Part shown: one piece after another, positions 54,089 to 62,844 of the stretch
Numbering within the stretch: the stretch's first letter is position 1
Layout: every line of letters begins with the position of its first letter
Source of the DNA: Streptomyces umbrinus
GTDB lineage: Bacteria > Actinomycetota > Actinomycetes > Streptomycetales > Streptomycetaceae
Length of the DNA stretch: 64,000 bases
Assembly (NCBI RefSeq): GCF_030817415.1
Contig: NZ_JAUSZI010000002.1
Span: forward strand, 5,022,001-5,086,000
Reading direction: 5' to 3'
Translations under genes and position numbers: made by a program
Notes under the pieces: model-generated
The model's input: only the letters and a program-made list of their open reading frames with translations
What the model was told of the DNA's origin: nothing
Databases searched by the model: none

Positions 54089-55897
54089 TCACGCGTCGTC
54101 TGCGAGCTCCAGCCAACGCATTTCCAACTCCTCGCGCTCAGTGGCCAGTTCGCGCAGGTCGGCGTCCATTTTCGCCACCTTCTCGAAGTCCGTGGCATTG
54201 TCGGCGATTTGGGTGTGCAGTCGGCTCTCCTTGTCGGAGATCTTGTCCAGCTGCCGCTCGATCTTCTGGAGTTCCTTCTTCGCGGCGCGTGCGTCGGCGG
54301 CGGAGACACCGGGCTTCTCGGCCGACTGGACGGGCGCGGGGACCGCGGCCGCCGCGGCCTCCTCCATCTTGTGGCGCCGCTCCAGGTACTCGTCGATCCC
54401 GCGCGGCAGCATCCGCAGGGTCGCGTCACCGAGGAGCGCGAACACCCGGTCCGTCGTGCGCTCGATGAAGAACCGGTCGTGGGAGATCACGATCATCGAG
54501 CCGGGCCAGCCGTCGAGGACGTCCTCCAGCTGCGTGAGGGTCTCGATGTCGAGGTCGTTCGTCGGCTCGTCGAGGAAGAGGACGTTCGGCTCGTCCATCA
54601 GCAGCCGCAGCAACTGGAGCCGTCGGCGCTCACCGCCGCTCAGGTCCCCGACCGGCGTCCACTGCTTCTCCTTGTTGAAGCCGAAGGTCTCGCAGAGCTG
54701 GCCCGCGGTCATCTCGCGGCCCTTGCCGAGGTCCACGCGGTCGCGCACGGCCTGGACGGCCTGCAGCACCCGCAGGGCCGGGTCGAGCTCGGCGACCTCC
54801 TGGGACAGGTAGGCGAGCTTGACGGTCCTGCCGACCGCGACCCGTCCGGCGGCGGGCTGTGTCTCGCCCTCGGACAGCGCGGCGTCCCTCATGGCCCGCA
54901 GCAGCGAGGTCTTGCCCGCGCCGTTCACACCGACGAGACCGATCCGGTCCCCCGGTCCGAGCTGCCAGGTCAGATGCTTGAGAAGCACCTTGGGCCCGGC
55001 CTGGACGGTGACGTCCTTCAGGTCGAAGACGGTCTTGCCGAGCCGGGTCGAGGCGAACTTCATCAGCTCGCTGCTGTCCCGCGGCGGCGGCACATCGGCG
55101 ATCAGCTCGTTGGCGGCCTCGACACGGAAGCGCGGCTTGGACGTACGGGCGGGCGCCCCGCGCCGCAGCCAGGCCAGCTCCTTGCGGACGAGGTTCTGCC
55201 GCTTGACCTCCTCGGTGGCGGCGATGCGCTCCCGCTCGGCCCGGGCGAATACGTAGTCGGTGTAGCCGCCCTCGTACTCGTACACATCGCCCTTCTGCAC
55301 GTCCCACATGCTGGTGCAGACCTGGTCGAGGAACCACCGGTCGTGGGTGACGCAGACGAGCGCGGACCGGCGCCGGCTCAGATGCTGGGCGAGCCAGGAG
55401 ATCCCTTCCACGTCCAGGTGGTTGGTGGGCTCGTCGAGGATGATCAGGTCCTGCTCCTCGATGAGCAGCTTGGCCAGCGCGATCCGCCGCCGCTCACCGC
55501 CGGAGAGCGGTCCGATCACGGTGTCGAGCCCCTGCGGGAAGCCCGGCAGGTCGAGCCCGCCGAACAGCCCGGTGAGTACGTCCCTGATCTTGGCGTTGCC
55601 CGCCCACTCGTGGTCGGCCATGTCCCGGATGACCTCGTGACGGACGGTGGCCTCGGGGTCGAGGGAGTCGTGCTGGGTGAGCACACCGAGGTGCAGCCCG
55701 CCGGAGTGCGTGACCCGGCCGGTGTCGGCCTCCTCCAGCTTGGCGAGCATCCGGATCAGCGTGGTCTTGCCGTCACCGTTGCGGCCGACCACCCCGATCC
55801 GGTCGCCCTCGGACACGCCGAGGGAGACTCCGTCGAGCAGCGCACGGGTTCCGTACACCTTGCTGACTGCCTCGACATTGACCAGATTGACGGCCAT
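54089..55897 (-). CDS. ABC-F family ATPase (Uup-like)
   Basis: 602 aa soluble protein with two ABC cassettes: GRNGDGKTTL with LSGGERRRIALAKLL and IILDEPTNHLD, then GVNGAGKTSLL with LSGGERRRLQLLRLL and FLDEPTNDLD. A C-terminal coiled coil (ARAAKKELQKIERQLDKISD) is typical of Uup. ABC-F proteins act on the ribosome or in resolving stalled translation. It lacks membrane parts. ABC-F is found near ispE-ksgA in actinobacteria. An IS701-type element lies just upstream. Confidence 0.93.
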   Translation of the reverse strand: MAVNLVNVEAVSKVYGTRALLDGVSLGVSEGDRIGVVGRNGDGKTTLIRMLAKLEEADTGRVTHSGGLHLGVLTQHDSLDPEATVRHEVIRDMADHEWAGNAKIRDVLTGLFGGLDLPGFPQGLDTVIGPLSGGERRRIALAKLLIEEQDLIILDEPTNHLDVEGISWLAQHLSRRRSALVCVTHDRWFLDQVCTSMWDVQKGDVYEYEGGYTDYVFARAERERIAATEEVKRQNLVRKELAWLRRGAPARTSKPRFRVEAANELIADVPPPRDSSELMKFASTRLGKTVFDLKDVTVQAGPKVLLKHLTWQLGPGDRIGLVGVNGAGKTSLLRAMRDAALSEGETQPAAGRVAVGRTVKLAYLSQEVAELDPALRVLQAVQAVRDRVDLGKGREMTAGQLCETFGFNKEKQWTPVGDLSGGERRRLQLLRLLMDEPNVLFLDEPTNDLDIETLTQLEDVLDGWPGSMIVISHDRFFIERTTDRVFALLGDATLRMLPRGIDEYLERRHKMEEAAAAAVPAPVQSAEKPGVSAADARAAKKELQKIERQLDKISDKESRLHTQIADNATDFEKVAKMDADLRELATEREELEMRWLELADDA

Positions 55898-56002
55898 CGC
55901 ACTCCTGACAAGGGGGATCGATCGACCTTCCAGGGTAGTCGCCCGAACGGTTGATCCTTCCGCCCGTCCACTGGGCGGCTCCCGCAGCCCCCAGCCCCCT
56001 AG

Positions 56003-57444
56003 TAGTGCCTGGTCAGGTTGATATGGGTGTGGGTATGTCGCGGTGGCAGGTGGGGCATGCGCCGGTCCAGAGGGCGAGGAGTGTCTGCAGCTCGCGGACG
56101 ACCTGGTAGAGGCTCAGGCCGGCGCTGGGTCTTTTGGGATCCGGGCCAGTCGCTGCAGGGTGCAGAAGGCGTGTGCGACGGAGACGAGGGTGACGTGGTG
56201 GTGCCATCCGTTCCAGGTCCGGCCCTCGAAGTGGGCCAGTCCCAGGGCCTGTTTCATCTCCCGGTAGTCGTGCTCGATGCGCCAGCGAAGCTTGGCGAGG
56301 CGGACCAAGGTGGTCAACGGCATGCCGGAGGGCAGGTCGGACAGCCAGTACTGCACCGGCTCGCTCTCACCGGCGGGCCATTCGGCCAGCAGCCAGCACT
56401 CCGGCAGTTCCGGACCGTCGACGTGCTGGCGGACCTCGCGTCCGGCGGGCCGGATGCGCAGGGCCACGAAGCGGGAATACATCCGTTTGCGGCCCGAGAG
56501 GCCGCTGCCGGGCCGGGAGCCCTCCCGCCATTGCACCGGCCTGGCCGCTTTCCGGCCCGCCGCGATGACCAGTTCCTTCACGGACCGCGGCTTGCCGGGA
56601 TACTTCGCCACCGGCGGACGTCCGGTCCCCGAGTACGGCTCGGCCACCGGGGCGGCGTCGGCGCTCTGGGCCGAGAGCGTGGTGGAGATCCCCACCACGT
56701 AGTTCAGGCCGCGTTCCTGCAGTCCGTGCCGGAACGCGGCGGCGTCGCCGTATCCGGCGTCCGCGATGGCCAGCGGCACCCCGATCCCCCAGGAACGGGT
56801 CTCATCCAGCATGTCCAGGGCCAGCTGCCACTTCTCCACGTGCCCGACATCGTCGGGGATGCCGCAAGCCGTACGTCGGGCGATCTTGTCCGCATCGGAC
56901 TTCGGCGAGGCGGGATCCCAGGTCCGGGGCAGGAACAGCCGCCAGTTGACCGCCGCCGAGGCATGGTCGGACGCGAGGTGCAGCGAGACACCGACCTGGC
57001 AATTGGTGACCTTGCCCGCGGTGCCGGTGTACTGCCGCGCCACACACGCCGAGGCCGTCCCGTCCTTGAGGAACCCGGTGTCGTCGAAGACGAAAGCGTC
57101 GGGCCCGATCGCCTCCTCCATCCGCCAGGCGAGCTGGGCCCGGATGCGGGCGGGGTCCCAGGGACTGGTGGTGATGAAGTTGGCCAGCGCCTGACGATTG
57201 CCGTCCTCCCCGAGCCGGGCGGCCATCGGCTCGACCGACTTACGCCGCCCATCGGTCAACAGCCCTCGCAGATACACCTGCCCCCACCGGCGCTGATCCT
57301 TACGCGCAAACGGCTCGAACACCTCCGCCGCGAACGCCTCCAACTCACCACGCACCACAGCAATCTCGTCCGGAGTCATACACCCTCAACGCCACACCAA
57401 GCCCCAAGGACACGCGTCACTCCAGCCAACCTGACCAGGCACTA
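56003..57444 (-). mobile_element. IS701-family insertion sequence, complete
   Basis: 1442 bp bounded by perfect 18-bp inverted repeats TAGTGCCTGGTCAGGTTG (56003-56020) and its complement (57427-57444). A 4-bp direct duplication CTAG lies at 55999-56002 and 57445-57448. The flanks, joined without the element, give a CCCCTAGG-then-GCGGGGAACTGCGCGAC sequence of the local palindromic repeat, so it inserted there. One transposase gene is inside. Intact ends and target duplication suggest recent arrival. Confidence 0.95.
56114..57379 (-). CDS. IS701-family transposase
   Basis: 421 aa DDE transposase. FVFDDTGFLKDGTASACVAR has the first Asp of the DDE set, VPLAIADAGYGD the second, and WRIEHDYREMKQALGLAHFE the Glu (YREMK). 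The chain ends PKDPAPA, but the next frame continues with a family-like C-terminal tail (SLYQVVRELQTLLALWTGAC, then PTCHRDIP). A heptamer C-CCA-AAA at 56132-56138 (as TTTTGGG on the plus strand) sits where the two frames meet. See the finding on frameshifting. Confidence 0.95.
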   Translation of the reverse strand: MTPDEIAVVRGELEAFAAEVFEPFARKDQRRWGQVYLRGLLTDGRRKSVEPMAARLGEDGNRQALANFITTSPWDPARIRAQLAWRMEEAIGPDAFVFDDTGFLKDGTASACVARQYTGTAGKVTNCQVGVSLHLASDHASAAVNWRLFLPRTWDPASPKSDADKIARRTACGIPDDVGHVEKWQLALDMLDETRSWGIGVPLAIADAGYGDAAAFRHGLQERGLNYVVGISTTLSAQSADAAPVAEPYSGTGRPPVAKYPGKPRSVKELVIAAGRKAARPVQWREGSRPGSGLSGRKRMYSRFVALRIRPAGREVRQHVDGPELPECWLLAEWPAGESEPVQYWLSDLPSGMPLTTLVRLAKLRWRIEHDYREMKQALGLAHFEGRTWNGWHHHVTLVSVAHAFCTLQRLARIPKDPAPA

Positions 57445-57448
57445 CTAG

Positions 57449-57490
57449 GGCCGCGGGGAACTGCGCGACAAGCCACATCGCGCCCGCAGA
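57449..57490. repeat. remaining half of a palindromic repeat interrupted by the IS
   Basis: GGCCGCGGGGAACTGCGCGA, then CAAGCCACATCGCGCCCGCA follows the right IS end directly. It is the right half of the palindromic repeat seen at 34785 and 60720. Its left half is to the left of the IS at about 55985-56002. Confidence 0.75.
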
Positions 57491-57518
57491 CAACACAGAC
57501 GACCTGGTACCGGAACGC

Positions 57519-59528
57519 TTACTGCCTCCGCTGGGGCGGTATCAGCGCCGAAGCCGGAGCCAAAGAGCGACCCCCCGCCCCCGACTCGGCCAGAGCCCGA
57601 TCATGCACAGGCATGTCATCCCTCACCAGGTTCTCCGGAATGAGCACGGCAGCCGTGACACCCCCGCTCCCGGAGGACCGCAGCTCGACACTCACCCCCT
57701 GCCGCTCGGCCAGCCGGTTCACCACGATCAGCCCGATCTGCTTGGCGTCCAGCAGATCGACCTTCTCGGACCGGATCTTCCGGTTGGCCTCGGCCATCGC
57801 GTCCTCCTTCATACCGAAGCCGCTGTCCTCGACCTCGATGAGCAGTCCGCCCCGCACCCGCGCGGCACGCAGCTGCACCTGCGTGCTGGGCGGTGAGAAG
57901 GAGGAGGCGTTCTCGACGAGCTCGGCGAGCAGATGGATGACGTCGGCGACCGACCCGCCCGCGACGGAGACACGGGGCGTGGCCCAGATCCGTACGCGGG
58001 AGGCGTTCTCGATCTCCGCGACGGCGGCGCGGAGCACCTCCGACAGCGGGATCGGATCACGCCACCCACGGCCGGGCGCGATGCCGGACAGGATGAGCAG
58101 GCTCTCGGAGTGCCGCCGCATCCGGGTGGCGAGGTAGTCGATCCGGTACAGGTCCTGAAGCTCGGTCTGATCACGCTGCCGCTGTTCCATCCCGTCGAGC
58201 AGATCGAGCTGCCGGTGCAGCAGGACCTGGCTGCGGCGCGCGATGCTCACGTACACGCCGGAGATCCCACTGAGGAGTTCGGCGCGTTCCGAGGCGGCCT
58301 TGAGGGCGGCCCGCTGGACGGCGGTGAGGGCGGTGCCGACCTGGGCGAGCTCGCCGCCGGCGAGGCGCCGCATGGGTGCCTCGGCGTCGATGTCGACGCC
58401 CTGCCCGGCGTGCAGCCTCCGCATGGCCTGCGGCAGCCGGCGGCCGGCCACTTCGAGGGCGGAGTTGCGCAGGTCGAGGAGTTCGACGATGAGCCCGCGC
58501 CCGACGAGCACGGAGACGAGCAGCGAGAGCAGCACGCCGACGAGGCCCAGGACGACGGCGATGCCGGAGGCGCCGAGCGTGTCCCAGCCGAAGGCGTTGA
58601 CCTGCGAGACGGCGGCCGTTCCAGCGCTCTTCTCGGCCTCGGCCAGCCCGCCCAGGACGGTCTTCGCGGAGCCGTCCCACTGCGTGAGGAAGCCCGCCGA
58701 CACGGCCGAGGCGCCGGGCCCGGCGCTGCGCACCCGGTTCTCGATGGCCTGCAGACTCTCGTAACTCCCGCTCTGCAGAACGGTGTTGTACGCGGACCGG
58801 TGTCCGGGCCGGAGATCGGCGACGGCGGGCTCCAGCAGTTGGCGCTGGGTGGCGACGGCGCCGACGAACAGCGCGTACTGGTCCTTGGTGAGCGTTCCGG
58901 CGGCCCGGCCGGCGGCGAGGATCGCCTGTTCCTGGGCCAGTGCCTCGCGGGCACGGGCGAGTTCGAGGACGACCCGGGCCTCGGAGGCGGAGCTCGTGCG
59001 CTCCTCACCGGTGAGCGCGCCGGAGACGGCGAAGGCGTGCTCGATCATCGTGGAGTACGCCGTGTGGAGGTCGGTGGTCTTCGCGCCGTCGCCGGAGGCC
59101 TCGGCGCGCAGCGCGGGGAGGTCGCTCGCGTCGGTCTCCAGGCGGTCGATGCGTCCGGGCAGCGCGGAGTCGAGCAGTCCGGCGTCGGCGCTGCTGGCGT
59201 TGGCGCCGTCCAGGAGCTTCTTGGCGGCCGCGTCGGAGGTCCGGCCGGCGGCGCGCAGTTCGGCGGGGTCGCCCTTGCCGGGGGTGGCGGCGTACCGCAG
59301 GGCGGCGGTCCGCTCGGCCTGTACGGCGGTGACGAACCCGTCGACGGGGACGAGGAGTTCGGCGTTGACCTCCTTGGCCCGCTCGGTGGCGCCGATGCTG
59401 GAGGCTGTGGTCACCGCGGCGAAGCCCCACAGGGCCATCAGCGACACGATGGGGAGCATGAGCAGGGAGACGATCTTGGCTCTGACCGATCGGGGTCGCA
59501 ACCGGTCGGGCGTGCGTCGGACACGCAT
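57519..59528 (-). CDS. nitrate/nitrite-sensing histidine kinase-like protein
   Basis: 669 aa. A first helix (ALWGFAAVTTAS region, about 25-45) is followed by an external NIT-type all-helical domain of about 250 residues, then a second helix near 310-335, a linker, and a HATPase_c domain (LLAELVENASSFSPPSTQVQ, then DSGFGM, GLIVVNRLAERQG). At the place where related kinases have LDHLATRMRR, this protein has IDYLATRMRR, so the usual His is Tyr. The C-terminus is Ala/Pro-rich. It lies 84 bp after an MHYT-sensor gene in the same direction. Similar to the kinases of conservon-type loci. Confidence 0.87.
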   Translation of the reverse strand: MRVRRTPDRLRPRSVRAKIVSLLMLPIVSLMALWGFAAVTTASSIGATERAKEVNAELLVPVDGFVTAVQAERTAALRYAATPGKGDPAELRAAGRTSDAAAKKLLDGANASSADAGLLDSALPGRIDRLETDASDLPALRAEASGDGAKTTDLHTAYSTMIEHAFAVSGALTGEERTSSASEARVVLELARAREALAQEQAILAAGRAAGTLTKDQYALFVGAVATQRQLLEPAVADLRPGHRSAYNTVLQSGSYESLQAIENRVRSAGPGASAVSAGFLTQWDGSAKTVLGGLAEAEKSAGTAAVSQVNAFGWDTLGASGIAVVLGLVGVLLSLLVSVLVGRGLIVELLDLRNSALEVAGRRLPQAMRRLHAGQGVDIDAEAPMRRLAGGELAQVGTALTAVQRAALKAASERAELLSGISGVYVSIARRSQVLLHRQLDLLDGMEQRQRDQTELQDLYRIDYLATRMRRHSESLLILSGIAPGRGWRDPIPLSEVLRAAVAEIENASRVRIWATPRVSVAGGSVADVIHLLAELVENASSFSPPSTQVQLRAARVRGGLLIEVEDSGFGMKEDAMAEANRKIRSEKVDLLDAKQIGLIVVNRLAERQGVSVELRSSGSGGVTAAVLIPENLVRDDMPVHDRALAESGAGGRSLAPASALIPPQRRQ

Positions 59529-59612
59529 GGGGGCACCTCGTTCAGGGAGGGGTGGGACGAGCGGCGGCCGGCCGGGAGGGCACGTTGCGGTCGCCCTCCC
59601 CCGGTGACCGGC

Positions 59613-60392
59613 TCAGGCGGTGGAGAGCTCGACCTGGCGCAGGAGTTCGGCGGCCACGGCGGACTCGGCGCGCTTGCCGGTCGGGGAGAGCGCGACGTAC
59701 GCGGCGGCCAGGAAGAGGAAGGAGCCCAGGATGACGGCGAGGGGGAAGATGAACTCCGTGGCGGTGACACCCGCCAGGGCCGCGCTGCTCGGCGCGAGGG
59801 AGATGCTCACGGCGTACATCGCGGTGTAGTGCATGCTGCTGACCGCGAGGCCCATCACGAGGGCGGCCGCGGTGGCGACGACGGGGCCGCGGACGACGAG
59901 GCTGAGCGTGAGCGCGGCGGTCGCGGCGACGACGGCGATCGCGACGGAGGCGATGACCAGGGCCGGGTCGTACCGGACCGTGCCGTGCAGGTTGAGCGCC
60001 GCCATGCCGATGTAGTGCATGGCCGCGACGCCGAGGCCGGTGCCGAGCCCGCCGAGCAGCACGGCGCGTACGCGGGAACGGCCGTAGCCGGCGGTGAACA
60101 CGCCCGCGCCTACGACGAGTACGGCGACGACCAGGCTGAGCACGGTCAGCGGGACGTCGAAGCGGATCGGCGTGCCGTCTACGCCGAAGCCGAGCATCGC
60201 GACGAAGTGCATGGTCCAGATCCCGGAGCCGATGGCGACCGAGGCCAGCAGCAGCCAGTTCCGTTTGGAGGAACCGTCCGCCTCAAGTGCCCTCACCGTG
60301 CACCGCAGTCCGAGTGCCGCGCCGACGCAGGCCATCGCACAGGACAGGACGGGAGTGACCCATCCGGCGCTGAAGTGGTCCATGTGACCCAT
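59613..60392 (-). CDS. MHYT-domain integral membrane sensor
   Basis: 259 aa, seven helices. The MHYT repeats are seen as MHFVAM, MHYIGM and MHYTAM, thought to bind copper and to sense O2, CO or NO. There is no output domain, so it should signal via a partner; the histidine-kinase-like protein 84 bp downstream is the candidate. The ATG at 60390-60392 follows GAGAGGGG. Confidence 0.93.
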   Translation of the reverse strand: MGHMDHFSAGWVTPVLSCAMACVGAALGLRCTVRALEADGSSKRNWLLLASVAIGSGIWTMHFVAMLGFGVDGTPIRFDVPLTVLSLVVAVLVVGAGVFTAGYGRSRVRAVLLGGLGTGLGVAAMHYIGMAALNLHGTVRYDPALVIASVAIAVVAATAALTLSLVVRGPVVATAAALVMGLAVSSMHYTAMYAVSISLAPSSAALAGVTATEFIFPLAVILGSFLFLAAAYVALSPTGKRAESAVAAELLRQVELSTA

Positions 60393-60549
60393 GGGGAAAC
60401 CCCTCTCGCCCGCCGCACGGCCTGACCGTACGCACGGAAGTACCGCCGGTAACAAGACACCGGAGGCGGCCGATAATGCCAGCCCGAGATGAGCGGCGGA
60501 CCAGGACGAAAGGGGTCCAGCCGGGAGATAGATGTGAATTGAACTACGG

Positions 60550-60584
60550 TGACCTGCATAACACTTGACCTGCATTTACATGCA
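60550..60584. promoter_or_regulatory. direct and inverted repeats upstream of the MHYT gene
   Basis: TGACCTGCAT occurs at 60550-60559 and 60566-60575, and TGCAT-TTAC-ATGCA (60571-60584) is an overlapping dyad. The area is AT-richer than its surroundings. On the minus strand TTGCAT and GTTATG are 17 bp apart, a possible promoter. The gap 60393-60771 has no gene otherwise. Confidence 0.4.
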
Positions 60585-60716
60585 AGCGACCGGGCCAGAC
60601 GGAACCTGCCGACTACCTCCACACGCCCCACACAGGCAGGCCTGGAACCGGTGACTCCCTTTGTGTACGAGACTCTGCGGGGCTCCTTTCAAGCCACCCG
60701 AGGGGGACTCACGTAA

Positions 60717-60765
60717 GGGGCGCGGGGAACTGCGCGACAAGCCCCCACGCGCCCGCAGCCGACGC
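60717..60765. repeat. palindromic intergenic repeat, half copy
   Basis: GGGGCGCGGGGAACTGCGCG, then ACAAGCCCCCACGCGCCCGC, nearly identical to that at 34785. Only the right half is present. It lies 7 bp beyond the ispE stop. Confidence 0.75.
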
Positions 60766-60771
60766 ACAACC

Positions 60772-61692
60772 TCAGAGCACAACAGCACCCGGCACGGGCC
60801 CCGCAGCAACGCGCGCAGCGCGACAGGTCCCCGAACCAACAAGCGCAGCCGCAACCTTCACCGCCGCGTCGGCGTCACGCACGAGAAACGCGGTCGTCGG
60901 CCCGGACCCGGACACCAGCCCCGCCAACGCCCCCGCGGAGCGGCCGGCGGCCAGCGTCAGGGCCAGCGAGGGCCGAAGGGACAACGCGGCGGCCTGAAGG
61001 TCATTGGAGAGGGCGCCCGCAAGCGCGACGGCGTCACCCTTGGCCAACGCCCCCAGAAGCCCGCCGGAGGCAACCGGCTCAGGCACCTCCACCCCTGCGT
61101 TGAGGCGGTCGAACTCCCCGTACACGGCCGGCGTCGACAACCCGCCGTCGGCGACGGCGAACACCCAGTGGAAGGTCCCCCCGACCTCCAGAACCCGCAG
61201 CTTCTCCCCGCGCCCGGTCCCGAGCGCCGCACCGCCGACCAGGCTGAACGGCACGTCGCTGCCCAACTCGGCGCAGATGTCGAGGAGTTCGTCGCGAGAG
61301 ACCCCCGTACCCCAGAGGGCGTCGCACGCGAGCAGCGCGCCCGCGCCGTCGGCGGACCCGCCCGCCATGCCCCCGGCCACGGGAATGTCCTTGGCGATGT
61401 GGATGTGCACGCGGGCCTCGCGCCCCGTCCTCGCGGCGAGCTTCTCCACCGCGCGGGCCGCCAGGTTCGTACGGTCCAGAGGCACTTGGGAGGCGTCGGG
61501 CCCTTCGCAGGTCACGCGGAGGGTGTCCGCCGGGGTCACGGTGACCTCGTCGTAGAGGCCGACCGCGAGGAAGACGTTGGCCAGGTCATGGAACCCGTCC
61601 GGGCGGGCGCCGCCCACCGCGAGCTGCACATTGACCTTGGCGGGGACCCTTACCGTCACGCTCGTCGCGCCCGTCACTCCCGTCCCGCTCAC
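60772..61692 (-). CDS. ispE: 4-diphosphocytidyl-2-C-methyl-D-erythritol kinase
   Basis: 306 aa GHMP kinase of the MEP isoprenoid pathway. [20 protein letters not shown] is the substrate motif, and [20 protein letters not shown] the ATP loop. [11 protein letters not shown] is the third motif. It overlaps ksgA by 4 nt and is the last gene of rpfB-ksgA-ispE, an order conserved in actinobacteria. Confidence 0.97.
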   Translation of the reverse strand: MSGTGVTGATSVTVRVPAKVNVQLAVGGARPDGFHDLANVFLAVGLYDEVTVTPADTLRVTCEGPDASQVPLDRTNLAARAVEKLAARTGREARVHIHIAKDIPVAGGMAGGSADGAGALLACDALWGTGVSRDELLDICAELGSDVPFSLVGGAALGTGRGEKLRVLEVGGTFHWVFAVADGGLSTPAVYGEFDRLNAGVEVPEPVASGGLLGALAKGDAVALAGALSNDLQAAALSLRPSLALTLAAGRSAGALAGLVSGSGPTTAFLVRDADAAVKVAAALVGSGTCRAARVAAGPVPGAVVL

Positions 61693-62549
61693 TGCTTGCT
61701 CTCCGCGATCCGTGCGAACTCTTCGACCGTCAGGGACTCACCGCGCGCCTGGGGCGAGACGCCGGCCGCGACGAGGGCGGCCTCTGCGGCGGGGGCGGAA
61801 CCGGCCCAGCCGGAGAGCGCGGCCCGCAGGGTCTTGCGCCGCTGGGCGAAGGCCGCGTCCACGACGGCGAAGACCTCGCGCCTGGAGGCGGTCGTCTTCA
61901 CCGGCTCCTCGCGCCGCACCAGCGAGACGAGCCCGCTGTCGACGTTGGGGGCGGGCCAGAAGACGTTGCGGCCGATGGAGCCGGCCCGCCTGACGTCGGC
62001 GTACCAGTTCGCCTTCACGGACGGCACGCCGTAGACCTTCGAGCCGGGCGGGGCGGCGAGCCGGTCGGCGACCTCCGCCTGCACCATCACGAGCGTGCGC
62101 TCGATGGTGGGGAAGGTGTCGAGCATGTGCAGGAGTACCGGGACGGCGACGTTGTAGGGGAGGTTCGCGACGAGGGCGGTGGGGGCGGGGCCGGGGAGTT
62201 CGGTCACCTGCATCGCGTCGGAGTGGACCAGCGCGAAGCGGTTCGCGCGGGTCGGCATGCGGGCGGTGATCGTCGCGGGGAGCGCGCTCGCGAGGACGTC
62301 GTCGATCTCTACGGCGACTACGCGGTCGGCCGCCTCCAGCAGGGCGAGAGTCAGGGAGCCGAGGCCCGGGCCGACCTCGACGACCACGTCCTCGGGGCGG
62401 ACTCCTGCGGTCCTCACGATGCGGCGCACGGTGTTGGCGTCGATGACGAAGTTCTGGCCGCGCTGCTTGGTGGGTCGTACGCCGAGGGCTTCCGCGAGCT
62501 CGCGGATGTCGGCGGGACCCAGGAGGGCGTCGGAGGTGGGGCTGCTCAC
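61689..62549 (-). CDS. ksgA: 16S rRNA (adenine1518-N6/adenine1519-N6)-dimethyltransferase
   Basis: 286 aa. [20 protein letters not shown] and [20 protein letters not shown] form the SAM site; [15 protein letters not shown] has the NLPY catalytic motif. The GTG at 62547-62549 is chosen because homologues start near this point; upstream in-frame codons run into the palindromic element. It overlaps ispE by 4 nt. Confidence 0.97.
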   Translation of the reverse strand: MSSPTSDALLGPADIRELAEALGVRPTKQRGQNFVIDANTVRRIVRTAGVRPEDVVVEVGPGLGSLTLALLEAADRVVAVEIDDVLASALPATITARMPTRANRFALVHSDAMQVTELPGPAPTALVANLPYNVAVPVLLHMLDTFPTIERTLVMVQAEVADRLAAPPGSKVYGVPSVKANWYADVRRAGSIGRNVFWPAPNVDSGLVSLVRREEPVKTTASRREVFAVVDAAFAQRRKTLRAALSGWAGSAPAAEAALVAAGVSPQARGESLTVEEFARIAESKQ

Positions 62550-62583
62550 GCCCCAAGGGTACGGGTGGGATGGGGCGGGCCCG

Positions 62584-62840
62584 TTTTTCGCCCCCGCCGC
62601 CCCTACCCTCCCCCACTCTCGGCTTCGCTCGAGCGGGGGGACCCCCATCGTCACTAACTCAGGGGCTCCGCCCCCGAACCCCCAAAAGACTGCGCAGTTC
62701 CCCGCGCCCCCAGGTCTTCAGGGGAGCGGGGAACTGCGCGACCAGCCACAACGAACCCGCACCCGACAACACACCCCACGGGGTCTGGGGCGGAGCCCCA
62801 GATGGACGGGAATGGGTAGGGGCGGCGGGGGCGAGGAAAA
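62584..62840. repeat. 257-bp nested palindromic element, copy 2
   Basis: Same length, same three concentric inverted repeats as the copy at 43366, with about five differences spread through it and similar T5/A4 ends. It occupies all but a few bases of the gap between rpfB and ksgA, which are in the same direction, so here it is not between convergent genes. It may reduce read-through from rpfB to ksgA. Confidence 0.9.
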
Positions 62841-62844
62841 GCCC

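Noticed and set aside
56013..56131. Independent small gene at the IS left end
   Set aside because: It resembles the missing transposase tail in the -1 frame and has no start; treated as a frameshifted extension.
62550..62654. Longer KsgA N-terminus
   Set aside because: The extension is the translation of the palindromic repeat; the same peptide appears at the other copy at 43366, where no such gene exists.
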